Origin: Trueperaceae bacterium
Lineage (GTDB): Bacteria > Deinococcota > Deinococci > Deinococcales > Trueperaceae
Assembly (NCBI GenBank): GCA_011390455.1
Contig: JAABSI010000040.1
Span: 1-25,230 of the forward strand
Length of the DNA: 25,230 nucleotides
Direction of reading: 5' to 3'
Made by a program: the position numbers and the translations under genes. Of this stretch, positions 1-7,904 are shown piece after piece. The stretch's first letter is position 1. The number at the start of each line of letters is the position of its first letter. Below the pieces are notes generated by a model. The model did not search any database. It saw nothing but the letters and a program-made list of their open reading frames with translations, and was not told the origin of the DNA.

Positions 1-320
1 TCGAAGCCGTAGTGGCGGAAGAACTCCGCGTCCTCGTACGCGACGATCGCCTGGACCGCTGCCGGGGAGATCTCGTCGAGCGACACCGGGATGCGGTTGG
101 TCGACTCGCGGTCCTCGCCGAACACCGGCACGATCTGGCCGATCTGGGTGCCGTCGCGCGCGAGCACCTGCGACGTCGCGCTGAACTCGAGCGTGTCGAG
201 CACGGCGAGCGAGGGGAGGTTCTGGGACCAGCGCAACGCCGAGGCGCCGAACAAGGAACCCACCGACAGGATCGCGGTGAGCAGGACCAGGAACACGCCT
301 TGCAGGACCTTTCGAATCAC
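1..320 (-). CDS. Class A penicillin-binding protein (PBP1A-type), N-terminal part
   Basis: This is the start of a bifunctional peptidoglycan synthase; the C-terminal part lies beyond the window edge. The 106 visible residues begin with a short basic stretch and one membrane-spanning segment (about residues 5-27), typical of a type II anchored cell-wall enzyme. They then enter a glycosyltransferase family 51 domain with the diagnostic motif EDAEFFRHYGF (residues 96-106), whose first Glu is the catalytic residue of the family. The start is GTG at 320, because an in-frame TAG lies four codons upstream and no ATG is available. A TAGGCT box sits 6 bases before the GTG and no Shine-Dalgarno is visible, so translation is probably leaderless. 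The transpeptidase domain cannot be seen, so a monofunctional transglycosylase is not excluded. Confidence 0.88.
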   Translation of the reverse strand, partial: MIRKVLQGVFLVLLTAILSVGSLFGASALRWSQNLPSLAVLDTLEFSATSQVLARDGTQIGQIVPVFGEDRESTNRIPVSLDEISPAAVQAIVAYEDAEFFRHYGF

Positions 321-326
321 GCCGTC

Positions 327-332
327 AGCCTA
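327..332 (-). promoter_or_regulatory. TANNNT -10 box of the PBP gene
   Basis: TAGGCT on the minus strand lies 6 bases upstream of the GTG start at 320. The spacing matches the other start-proximal boxes in this window and implies a leaderless or nearly leaderless transcript. No clear -35 box is visible. Confidence 0.55.
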
Positions 333-355
333 GCAGCCCGCGCGTGAGAAGCGCG

Positions 356-385
356 TCGGGGCCCCGCCACGTGCCGGGGCCCCGA
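356..385. repeat. Perfect 11-bp hairpin (A), loop CCACGTGC
   Basis: The arms at 356-366 and 375-385 are perfect reverse complements (TCGGGGCCCCG and CGGGGCCCCGA) with an 8-base loop that itself contains CACGTG. It lies closest to the PBP gene start and could be a terminator stem or a protein-binding site. No T-tract follows on either strand. Confidence 0.6.
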
Positions 386-407
386 CGATCTACGACCTCG
401 CCGACCC

Positions 408-448
408 GCAGTTCCTAGGCCGGACGCCCTTCCCGGCCTAGGAACTGC
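408..448 (-). terminator. Perfect 16-bp hairpin (B) downstream of pdxS
   Basis: The arms at 408-423 and 433-448 are exact reverse complements over 16 bases with a 9-base loop. Read on the minus strand the core is CCGG-GAAGGGCGT-CCGG, very like the neighbouring hairpin C although the outer stems differ completely. Its place after pdxS suggests transcription termination, but there is no U-tract. A REP-like repeat is the alternative. Confidence 0.55.
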
Positions 449-453
449 AATGG

Positions 454-490
454 CTTCGGTTGGCCGGCGCCCTTTGCCGGCCAACCGAAG
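454..490 (-). terminator. Perfect 15-bp hairpin (C), two bases past the pdxS stop
   Basis: The arms at 454-468 and 476-490 are exact reverse complements over 15 bases with a 7-base loop. On the minus strand the hairpin begins two bases after the pdxS TGA (493-495), the normal place for an intrinsic terminator. A T-run is missing, so it may act as a U-less terminator or as an mRNA 3'-end stabiliser. Confidence 0.6.
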
Positions 491-492
491 AC

Positions 493-1434
493 TCACCAAC
501 CGCGGCCGGCCAACAACTCCTCTTCGCGCAGCGTGTCGATGTTGATGCCGACCATCGGCTCCCCCAGGCCGCGGCTGACCTCGGCCAGCACGTCCGGGTC
601 CTGGTAGTGCGTCGTCGCCCGGACGATCGCCTGCGCGCGGCTGAACCAGGCCTGCTGGGCCTCCTTGCCGCTGAGCCCGGGGGCCGACTTGAAGATGCCG
701 GAGCCGACGAAGACGCCGTCGACGCCCAACTGCATCATCAGCGCCGCGTCGGCCGGGGTGGCGATGCCGCCCGCGGCGAAGTTCACGACGGGGAGCTTGC
801 CGTGCTCGTGGACGTACACGACCAGGTCGTAGGGCGCGCCGTTGTCCTTGGCGAAGGTCATCAGCTCCTCGCGCGGCAGCCCCTGGACGTACCGGATCGC
901 GCCGATCACGGAGCGCGCATGGCGCACCGCTTCGACGACGTTGCCGGTGCCGGCCTCACCCTTGGTGCGGATCATCGCCGCGCCCTCGCCGACGCGCCGC
1001 AGCGCCTCGCCGATGTTCGTGGCGCCGCAGACGAACGGGACGGTGAACGCGTGCTTGTCGACGTGGAAGGCCTCGTCGGCCGGCGTGAGGACCTCGGACT
1101 CGTCGATGAAATCGACGCCGAGCGACTGCAGGATCTGGGCCTCGACGAAGTGGCCGATGCGCACCTTGGCCATGACCGGGATCGAGACCTCGTCGATGAT
1201 CCCCTGGATCATGTCGGGGTCGCTCATGCGGGCGACGCCGCCCTGCACGCGGATGTCGGCGGGCACGCGCTCGAGCGCCATCACGGCGGTGGCGCCGGCG
1301 TCCTCGGCGATGCGCGCCTGCTCGCGGTCGACGACGTCCATGATGACGCCGCCCTTGAACTGCTCGGCGAAGCCGGTCTTGACGGCCATGGAGCCGACGA
1401 GCTTGCCGTCGGACGGGTTCGAATCCTGGGACAT
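493..1434 (-). CDS. pdxS: Pyridoxal 5'-phosphate synthase subunit PdxS
   Basis: PdxS is the (beta/alpha)8-barrel synthase of the DXP-independent vitamin B6 pathway. It builds PLP from ribose 5-phosphate, glyceraldehyde 3-phosphate and ammonia supplied by the PdxT glutaminase. At 313 residues it is slightly longer than the usual 290-300 because of a short N-terminal extension. Recognisable features are the [17 protein letters not shown] strand, the two active-site lysines K90 (in AKVRIGHF) and K158 (in RTKGEAGTG), and D33. An AGGAGG sits 8 bases upstream of the ATG and fixes the start. pdxT, often adjacent to pdxS, is not in this window. The gene lies downstream of trpD on the same strand across a 144-base gap and is followed by hairpins, so it may end a longer transcript or have its own promoter. 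Confidence 0.97.
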   Translation of the reverse strand: MSQDSNPSDGKLVGSMAVKTGFAEQFKGGVIMDVVDREQARIAEDAGATAVMALERVPADIRVQGGVARMSDPDMIQGIIDEVSIPVMAKVRIGHFVEAQILQSLGVDFIDESEVLTPADEAFHVDKHAFTVPFVCGATNIGEALRRVGEGAAMIRTKGEAGTGNVVEAVRHARSVIGAIRYVQGLPREELMTFAKDNGAPYDLVVYVHEHGKLPVVNFAAGGIATPADAALMMQLGVDGVFVGSGIFKSAPGLSGKEAQQAWFSRAQAIVRATTHYQDPDVLAEVSRGLGEPMVGINIDTLREEELLAGRGW

Positions 1435-1442
1435 GGTGCGGA

Positions 1443-1448
1443 CCTCCT
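1443..1448 (-). promoter_or_regulatory. Shine-Dalgarno AGGAGG of pdxS
   Basis: A full AGGAGG on the minus strand lies 8 bases before the ATG at 1434. This gene is therefore translated from a leadered mRNA, unlike the monocistronic genes here that have a TANNNT box directly at the start codon. Confidence 0.75.
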
Positions 1449-1578
1449 GCCCGACGTGCGGGCGCCCGCGCGAGGGCGCGCACGCCCCACGGCGGTTCGT
1501 ATCGATTCATGGTGGCACACCGCCGCCCACCGGATGCGTTCCCAGGCGCCCGATTCGGGCACGGGGCCGAGCCGCGCC

Positions 1579-2622
1579 CTAGCCCGCCTGGCTGAAGGCG
1601 ACGTAGCGGTCGAGGACCTCGAGGCCGGCGCCGCCGCGCAGCACCTCGAGGGCGTCCGCGACCCCCGCCCGCAGGTCGGGAGCGTTGCCGGCCAGGTAGA
1701 GGGTGGCGCCGGCGCACAGCGCCACGACGTCGCGCCGCGCGTCCTGGACCCGACCGGAGAGGATGGCGCGGGTGACCGCCGCGTTCGCCACGGCGTCGCC
1801 GCCCAGGATCGCCTCGAGCGGCGCCGGCGCCACCCCCAGCTCCTCCGGGTGGACGGTGGTGGTCTCGATCCGACCGTCGGCGTGCAACTCGGTCACCTGG
1901 GACGGCCCCGAGAGCGCCAGGTCGTCGAGGCCGTCGCCGTGGACGACCAGCGCCCGCTCCGTGCCCAGGCCGCGCAGCACCTCGGCGAGCGGCTGGGTCC
2001 AGGCCGCGTCGTACACGCCCAGCAGCTGGCGCGTGGCGCCGGCCGGGTTCGTCAGCGGGCCGAGGTTGTTGAAGATCGTGCGCGCTTGCAGGTCGGCGCG
2101 GATCGGCGCGACGAAGCGCATGGCGGGGTGGTGCGCGCGGGCGAAGACGAAGCCCACCCCGAGCGTCGCGATTGCCTCGCCGAGGCGCTCCGGCCCGATG
2201 TCGAGGCGCACGCCGAGGGCCTCGAGCACGTCGGCCGAACCGGAGCGCTTGGTCACTCCGCGGTTCCCGTGCTTGGCGATGCGCACGCCCGCGGCCGCCG
2301 CCACGAAGGTCGCGGTCGTGCTGACGTTGATCGTCGAGACGCCGGTGCCGCCGGTGCCGCAGGTATCGAGCAGCGGACCGTCGACGTGCACCGGCACCTT
2401 GATGGCGCGCTCGCGCATGGCCTGGGCGAAGCCGACGATCTCCTCGACGGTCTCTCCGCGGGTGCGGAGCGCCGCCAGGAGCGCCGCGGCCTGCATCTGC
2501 GACAGCTCGCCGTCCATCAGGCGGCCCATCACGCCGCGCGCCTCGGCCGTGGTCAGGCGCTCGCCGTCGAACACGCGGGCGAGGAGCGGTCCGATGGCGG
2601 CTTCGTCGAAGGTGTGGCTCAT
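1579..2622 (-). CDS. trpD: Anthranilate phosphoribosyltransferase
   Basis: TrpD transfers the phosphoribosyl group of PRPP to anthranilate in the second step of tryptophan synthesis. The 347 residues match the family length. The PRPP-binding loop DTCGTGGTGVSTINVSTTA (residues 86-104) and the KHGNR segment (118-122) are intact, and FNNLGPLTNPAG follows further on. The ATG at 2622 has an AGGAGG 7 bases upstream and the protein begins where TrpD proteins usually begin, so this start is preferred. The same frame nevertheless stays open upstream through the whole glycosyltransferase gene, so a longer fused product is formally possible. It follows trpE and trpG, but trpC, trpF, trpA and trpB are not in the window. 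TrpD would also use anthranilate released by the kynureninase encoded at 14618. Confidence 0.97.
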   Translation of the reverse strand: MSHTFDEAAIGPLLARVFDGERLTTAEARGVMGRLMDGELSQMQAAALLAALRTRGETVEEIVGFAQAMRERAIKVPVHVDGPLLDTCGTGGTGVSTINVSTTATFVAAAAGVRIAKHGNRGVTKRSGSADVLEALGVRLDIGPERLGEAIATLGVGFVFARAHHPAMRFVAPIRADLQARTIFNNLGPLTNPAGATRQLLGVYDAAWTQPLAEVLRGLGTERALVVHGDGLDDLALSGPSQVTELHADGRIETTTVHPEELGVAPAPLEAILGGDAVANAAVTRAILSGRVQDARRDVVALCAGATLYLAGNAPDLRAGVADALEVLRGGAGLEVLDRYVAFSQAG

Positions 2623-3518
2623 GCGGGGTCCTCCTGGGATGCGGGGGCGGCGGCGCGGGGCGGCGGTCGGGGCGGCGAGGGGCGGCGCGGCGCGGCCGTC
2701 GAGGGCGCCGGCGAGGTAGGCGGCCTCGAAGGCCGCGAGCCGGGGCGCCGTGCGGCGCGCGAGCGACCCCAGCGGCGGCCCGAGCAGCGCGCGCTTCGCG
2801 CGCAGCTGCAGCGGGTGGACCCCGAGCGCCCAGGCGGCGCGCGGGTAGGCGTCGGCGAGGACGGCGGCGTTGTAGCCGGCGTCGTACCCCTTGGCCGGGT
2901 CGCCGGATCGGGACGGGATCGGGCCCACGTGGTCGACCCACGCGCCCGGCACCGGCGCGATGCGCGCGCCGGCGTCCTCGAGCGCGAGCCCGAGCAGCGT
3001 GTCCTCGCCCCCGTAGCGGCGCGGCAGCGCCGGCAACCGCTCGGCCACCCGCAGCCAGAGGGTGCGCTCGACGACCGTGTTGACGCCCGTCACCTGCGCG
3101 GGGCCGGGCCGGCGCGCCGGCAGCGCGCTCCGGACCCGACCGTCGTCCGCCACGAAGCGCACCGAGCCGACGCCCACGCAGCGCCCCAGCGCCTGGCGCG
3201 CGAGGTGGCGGGCGGCGGCGCCGGCGTGCGGGACGCAGTCGTCGTCGCTCAACCAGACGAAGCGACCGCGCGCCGCGCGCCCCGCCGCGAGGCGCGCCGG
3301 GCCGGCGGGCAGGCGCTCCCGGCTCCGCAGCACGCGCACGGCGAAGGGCCATGCGCGCGCCGCGACCTGGTCACCGACCCCGTCGGGGCAGGCGTTGTCG
3401 AGCAGCACGACCTCGAGCGCGGGGCGCTCGGCGTCGGCGGCGAGCGCCTCGAGCTTGCGCAGGACCAGGGCGACCCGCCCCGACGTGGGCGTGAGCACGC
3501 TCAGGTCGGGGTCGGCCG

Positions 3519-3522
<4 letters not shown>
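2623..3522 (-). CDS. Family-2 (GT-A) glycosyltransferase, open into trpD
   Basis: This domain of about 270 residues looks like an inverting GT-A glycosyltransferase. Visible features are SVLTPTSGR at the N-terminal strand, [12 protein letters not shown], the DXD-like LSDDDC (D93-D95) for metal and nucleotide-sugar binding, and GGEDTLLGL (E173, D174), the usual place of the catalytic base. The likely start is TTG at 3522: its TTGA overlaps the trpG stop and a GGAGGGG lies upstream. No stop codon occurs before trpD, so the end given here is only the boundary with TrpD; the frame continues to 1579 through a linker rich in Pro, Ala and Arg (about residues 278-300). It has no membrane segment. Its acceptor and donor cannot be told from sequence, and its place inside a trp cluster is unusual. 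A lost stop, a real fusion, or an indel in the sequence would each explain the open frame. Confidence 0.72.
2630..2635 (-). promoter_or_regulatory. Shine-Dalgarno AGGAGG of trpD
   Basis: AGGAGG lies 7 bases before the trpD ATG and inside the preceding open reading frame, where it contributes to the codons for Pro-Gly-Gly-Pro. It argues that TrpD can be made separately even though the glycosyltransferase frame has no stop before it. Confidence 0.75.
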
Positions 3523-4111
<589 letters not shown>

Positions 4112-4115
<4 letters not shown>

Positions 4116-5557
4116 GCGAGGCCCTCCGAAGCGACGTCGACCGCGCGCCGCAGCGCCGCGAGCTTGTTGAGCGACTCCTGGTACTCGAACTCGGGGTCGC
4201 TGTCGGCGACCACGCCGCCGCCGGCCTGCAGGTGGATGCGGCCGCCCGCGACGACCATCGTGCGGAGCGTGAGCGCCATGTCCATGTCGCCCCCGACCGC
4301 GAGGTAGCCGAAGGCGCCGGCGTAGGGCCCGCGGCGCACCGGCTCGAGCTCGTCGATGATCTCCATCGCGCGCACCTTGGGCGCGCCGGAAGCGGTCCCC
4401 ATGGGCAGCGTCGCCGAAAGCGCGTCGAGCGCGGTGCGCCCCTCGGCCAGCTCCCCTTGGACGCGCGAGACCAGGTGCATGACGTGCGAGTAGCGCTCGA
4501 CCGACATCAGGTCGGTCACCTTCACGGTCCCGGGCGCGCACACGCGCCCCAGGTCGTTGCGCCCGAGGTCGACGAGCATGACGTGCTCGGCGCGCTCCTT
4601 GGCGTCGTTGCGCAGCTCCTCGGCGAGCGCCGCGTCCTCGGCGGCGGACGCCCCGCGCTTGCGGGTGCCCGCGATCGGGCAGGTCTCGACGCGGCGCCCC
4701 TCGGCGCGCACCAGGCTCTCCGGGCTGCTCGCGACCAGCGTGGCGGGCCCGAGGTCGAGGTAGCCCAGGTAGGGGCTCGGGTTGATCGTCCGGAGCGCCC
4801 GATAGACCGCGAACGGATGCACGCCGAGGTCGGCCGAGAGGCGCTGGCTGGGCACCACCTGGAAGACGTCGCCGGCGTGGATGTAGCGCACCGCCTTCGC
4901 GACCGCCGCGCGGAAGGCCTCGGGGGTGAAGTTGCTGGTGAAGTCCACGCGCTGGCCGGCCCGGTCGCCCGGCACGCCCGGCAGCGGGCCGCGCAGGCGC
5001 TGGAAGGTGGCGTCGACGAGCGCCTGCGCGCGGGCGCGATCGGCCTCGTCGCCGACCAGCGCGGGCGCGACGATGAAGGCCTTGCGCCGCAGGTGGTCGA
5101 ACACCACGACCACTTCGGGTTCGACGAAGCACAGGTCGGGGATGCCCAGCTCGTCGGGGTTCGCGTCGGGCAGCCGTTCGTAGAGCCGCACCAGGTCGTA
5201 GGACGCGTAGCCGACGACGCCGCTCCAGAAGGCGGGCAGGAGCGGATGCGGGCGCGTCGCCCGCACGGTGCGCTCCCACAGGACGCGCAGCGGGTCCCGG
5301 GTCGTCAGGGTCTCGCTGCGCCCCCCTTCGGTGATGGTGAGTCGGTCGCCGCGCGCCTCGAAGCGGCGGCGCGCGCCGGTGCCGAGGAACGAGTAGCGGG
5401 CGACGCGTTCCCCCTGCTCCACGGACTCGAGCAGGAACGAGGGTTGCCCGGCGATCTTGAGGTACGCGGTGAGCGGGGTGTCGAGGTCGGCGAGCACCTC
5501 GCGGAACACGGGCTCCAGCGCGGGGGCGCCGGCCTCGGGGGCGTGCGTGTGGGTCAT
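4112..5557 (-). CDS. trpE: Anthranilate synthase component I
   Basis: TrpE converts chorismate and ammonia to anthranilate. The 481 residues carry the N-terminal regulatory motif LLES (residues 42-45), which binds tryptophan in feedback-inhibited enzymes, so the pathway is probably end-product inhibited. The chorismate-binding core shows [21 protein letters not shown] and [20 protein letters not shown]. The LLES motif and the adjacent trpG and trpD argue against PabB. The ATG at 5557 has GAAGGA 6 bases upstream. The 158 bases before it do not show a convincing Trp-rich leader peptide or attenuator, so I see no evidence of classical attenuation. It heads the trp block, downstream of fabI on the same strand. 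Confidence 0.97.
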
Positions 5558-5715
5558 GGGGCGTCCTTCGGGGGGCGAGCGGTCGGGGTCGGGCCCGCTA
5601 CGCGGCGGCGCGCGCCGCGCGGGCGGTCGGGCGATCGAACGGCCGCGAACGACGCCATCGCCGGTCCGGAACGCGCGCGAAGGAAGGCATGCGGGACGCT
5701 ACCACGACGGCGTCG

Positions 5716-6537
5716 TCAGCCCGCGTCGCTCCCCGCCGCGTCCTCCTGGGCTTGCGGCAGGAACATCCCGATGGCGTGGAAGCCGGCGTCGACGTAGACG
5801 GTCTCGCCGGTGACGCCGCCGCCCAGCTCGGGCACGAGCAGCGAGAGGCCGAGGCCGCCGACCTCCTCGGCGGTGATGTTGCGCCGCAGCATCGACTGGC
5901 GACCGGCCTCCGAGTACATGTCGCCGAAGCCGGCGATCGAGCGCGCGGCGATCGTGCGCACCGGGCCCGCGGAGATCGCGTTGACGCGCACCCCCTGCGG
6001 CCCCAGGTCGTAGGCGAGGTACCGGACCGAGGCTTCGAGCGCGGCCTTGGCGACGCCCATCATGTTGTAGTGCGGCACCACCCGCTCGGCCGCCAGGTAC
6101 GTCAGCGTCACCATCGAGCCGCCCTCGGGCATCAGGCGCCGCGCGCGGTTGGCGACGGCCACGAGCGAATAGGCGGAGACGTCCATCGCCAGCTTCCAGT
6201 CGTCGCGCCCGGTCTCGACGAAGGGCGCCTCGAAGGTCGCCGGCGGGGCGTACGCCAGCGCGTGCACCACGAAGTCGAGGCGCCCGTGGTCGCGCTCGAG
6301 GTCGGCGAACAGCGCGTCGAGCTGTGCGTCGTCGGTGACGTCGCACGCGTGCAGGGTGGCGCCGGGCTGGTCCTCGGTCAGCTTCTCGAGCGTCGGGCGC
6401 AGCCGGTCGCCCTGGTAGCTGTAGGCGATCGTGGCGCCGGCGGCCGCGAGCGGCTGCGCGAGCGCCCAGGCGAGGCTGCGCTGGTTGGTGACGCCCATGA
6501 CGAGGGCGCGTTTGCCGGTCAGGTCGAGTTGGTACAT
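5716..6537 (-). CDS. fabI: Enoyl-[acyl-carrier-protein] reductase (NADH) FabI
   Basis: FabI reduces the enoyl-ACP double bond in the last step of each fatty-acid elongation cycle. The 273-residue protein has the FabI form of the dinucleotide fold (GKRALVMGVTNQRSLAWALAQ) and not the usual TGxxxGIG. It keeps the FabI catalytic residues: Y147 (in LTYLAAE), and Y157 and K164 with the six-residue Tyr-Lys spacing (YNMMGVAK). GAQ/SAGPVRT-type residues follow (ISAGPVRTIAA). The ATG at 6537 has GGAGG 6 bases upstream. The C-terminus carries a short acidic tail. It is flanked by an unrelated regulator upstream and trpE downstream, with 158 bases to trpE, so operon membership with trp is uncertain. The classical FabI fold suggests sensitivity to FabI inhibitors, by family knowledge only. 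Confidence 0.96.
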   Translation of the reverse strand: MYQLDLTGKRALVMGVTNQRSLAWALAQPLAAAGATIAYSYQGDRLRPTLEKLTEDQPGATLHACDVTDDAQLDALFADLERDHGRLDFVVHALAYAPPATFEAPFVETGRDDWKLAMDVSAYSLVAVANRARRLMPEGGSMVTLTYLAAERVVPHYNMMGVAKAALEASVRYLAYDLGPQGVRVNAISAGPVRTIAARSIAGFGDMYSEAGRQSMLRRNITAEEVGGLGLSLLVPELGGGVTGETVYVDAGFHAIGMFLPQAQEDAAGSDAG

Positions 6538-6561
6538 GCGGGGCCTCCGAAGGTGGGGCGG

Positions 6562-6601
6562 CCGGCCGCACGGGACCGAACCGACCGAAAGGTGCGGCCG
6601 G
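6562..6601 (-). terminator. Perfect 10-bp hairpin between response regulator and fabI
   Basis: The arms CCGGCCGCAC (6562-6571) and GTGCGGCCGG (6592-6601) are exact reverse complements around a 20-base loop. The stem begins 15 bases after the regulator stop codon on the minus strand and lies 14 bases before the fabI Shine-Dalgarno. It may terminate the regulator transcript or be an operator or 5'-leader structure of fabI. No T-tract is present. Confidence 0.45.
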
Positions 6602-6616
6602 AGCGGCCGAGGGGCA

Positions 6617-7666
6617 TCAGGCTTCGGTCATGAGGCGCTCGAAGCGCTCGCGCGCCTCGACGGCCCGGTGCCGTTCGCCGCGGGCCTCCCAGGAGACGGC
6701 GAGGCCCTCCCAGGCGAGCTCCGAGAACGGTTCGTGCTCGGTCATGCGCTGATACAGCGCGGTCGTGGCGTCGAGGTCGCCCTGCTCGCGCGCCGCCTCC
6801 GCGGCGGCGTGCAGCAGCGCGAGGTGCTCGGCCTGCAGCGCGGCGCGGGCGTCCTCGAGCCAGGTGCCGTTCATCCCGGTCAGGAAGTGCCCCGAGTAGC
6901 GCTCCACCGCGCCGCGGTAATCGCTCGCGATCCGCGAGTCGCGCGCGCGCTTGGCGAGCGCGCGGTACTGGTCGACGTCGTACTCGATCGTGAACTTGTC
7001 CTGCAGGTAGTAGCGCCGGTTCGCCGACTCCACGATCTCGCCGCCCATCACCTTGCGCAGCCGGTAGAGCGTGGTGTGGAAGGAGGACGAGGCCTTCGAC
7101 TCGGTCTTGCCGGGCCAGAGCGCCTCGGCGACCTCGAAGGTCGTCGCGCCGCCGCGGTGCTCGAGCAGGTAGAAGAGCAGCTCGAGCGCCTTGAGCGACT
7201 CCCAGTCGAGGCGCTCGCCGTCGCGGTGGACGCGCGGGTGGCCGAAGCCGGTCACCGCGACCACGCCCTCGAGCGGTCGACGCAGTTCGGCGATGCGCCG
7301 CAAGCGCACCTCGACGGCATCGAGGAGCTCCTCGGCGCGGAAGGGCTTGGTCAGGTAGTCGTCGGCGCCGAGCGCCATGCCCTTGCGCATGCTCGCGCGA
7401 TCCTCGAGCGCGGTCAGGAACAGGAACGGCACGGCGCGCAGTTCGGGCAGGTCGCGCACCTTGCGGTAGAACTCGTAGCCATCGATCACCGGCATGTGGA
7501 TGTCGCTCACGATGACGTCCGGCCGCAGCCCCTCGACCATCTCGGCGAGGGCGTCGCGCGGGTCGTCGAAGGTCAGCACGGCGTACCCGCCGCGCTGCAG
7601 CGTGCGTTCGGTGATCTTCAGCAGCGCCGGTTCGTCGTCGACGGCCAGGACGAGGGTCGTGGACAT
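6617..7666 (-). CDS. Response regulator with winged-helix and BTAD (SARP-like) output
   Basis: The 349-residue protein has three parts. Residues 1-125 are a receiver domain with acidic pair D10/D11, phosphoacceptor D55 (VSDIHMP), T85 and K107 (KPF) all present, so it should be phosphorylatable. Residues ~140-225 form an OmpR/SARP-type winged helix (FEVAEALWPGK, FHTTLYRLRKVMGG). Residues ~230-345 form a bacterial transcriptional activation domain of helical repeats (YDVDQYRALAKRA, YSGHFLTGMNGTWLEDARA, YQRMTEHEPFSELAWEGLA). Proteins of this build regulate in response to a histidine kinase, but no kinase gene is nearby, so it is an orphan here. The ATG at 7666 is chosen over one further upstream because TAGACT lies 8 bases before it and receiver domains start at this point. 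Targets are unknown; fabI is the nearest downstream gene. Confidence 0.93.
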   Translation of the reverse strand: MSTTLVLAVDDEPALLKITERTLQRGGYAVLTFDDPRDALAEMVEGLRPDVIVSDIHMPVIDGYEFYRKVRDLPELRAVPFLFLTALEDRASMRKGMALGADDYLTKPFRAEELLDAVEVRLRRIAELRRPLEGVVAVTGFGHPRVHRDGERLDWESLKALELLFYLLEHRGGATTFEVAEALWPGKTESKASSSFHTTLYRLRKVMGGEIVESANRRYYLQDKFTIEYDVDQYRALAKRARDSRIASDYRGAVERYSGHFLTGMNGTWLEDARAALQAEHLALLHAAAEAAREQGDLDATTALYQRMTEHEPFSELAWEGLAVSWEARGERHRAVEARERFERLMTEA

Positions 7667-7674
7667 GAGCCGCC

Positions 7675-7680
7675 AGTCTA
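7675..7680 (-). promoter_or_regulatory. TANNNT -10 box of the response regulator gene
   Basis: TAGACT on the minus strand is 8 bases upstream of the ATG at 7666. No Shine-Dalgarno is visible between box and start, so a leaderless mRNA is likely. The palindrome at 7686-7707 lies just upstream. Confidence 0.55.
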
Positions 7681-7685
7681 GCCCG

Positions 7686-7707
7686 CGCGCGTGCCGTGGC
7701 ACGCGCG
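7686..7707 (-). promoter_or_regulatory. Perfect 22-bp palindrome, operator or terminator
   Basis: CGCGCGTGCC (7686-7695) and GGCACGCGCG (7698-7707) are exact reverse complements separated by GT. It begins 5 bases after the -10 box of the response regulator, where the spacer and -35 would be, and lies 6 bases past the stop of the Cse60-like gene. It could therefore terminate the upstream operon, bind a regulator (possibly the response regulator itself), or both. Confidence 0.5.
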
Positions 7708-7712
7708 ATGCT

Positions 7713-7904
7713 TCACGTCCAGGACTCGGTCTTCTGGGTCTGGACCAGGGCGGAGAACTCGATCGAGGTCTCCAGCGCCGCGGTCGTGAACTTGACGTCC
7801 ACGACCATCTCGTCGCGATCGAGCTGGTCCAGGTAGGCGTTGAGGCGTTCCTCGAAGAGCTCGAGGCTGTTCGACGTGATGACTTTGAAGCGGGGGATGC
7901 TCAC
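7713..7904 (-). CDS. Small Cse60-like protein (63 aa)
   Basis: The 63-residue protein starts with GTG at 7904, sharing GTGA with the stop of the upstream phosphodiesterase gene and preceded by GAGGAGG, so it is very likely expressed and translationally coupled. Its sequence (IPRFKVITSNSLELFEERLNAYLDQL, given here as a run broken at residue 20: IPRFKVITSNSLELFEERLN then AYLDQL; later VVDVKFTTA and EFSALV) resembles the Cse60 family: an N-terminal beta strand, a helix with a Leu/Asn pattern, and a V-x-D-[IV]-K-[FY] strand. Cse60 was first noted in sporulating Bacillus, and its molecular role is not established. There is no membrane segment or signal peptide. The assignment rests on pattern only. 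Confidence 0.75.
   Translation of the reverse strand: MSIPRFKVITSNSLELFEERLNAYLDQLDRDEMVVDVKFTTAALETSIEFSALVQTQKTESWT

Noticed and set aside
1435..1578. A riboswitch or leader structure before pdxS
   Set aside because: The 144-base gap has only short GC-rich pairings and a ribosome-binding site; nothing resembles a known riboswitch.
5598..5690. A 30-codon ORF upstream of trpE as a possible trp leader peptide
   Set aside because: It contains a single Trp codon, has no Shine-Dalgarno, and I could not draw a convincing terminator/antiterminator pair after it.
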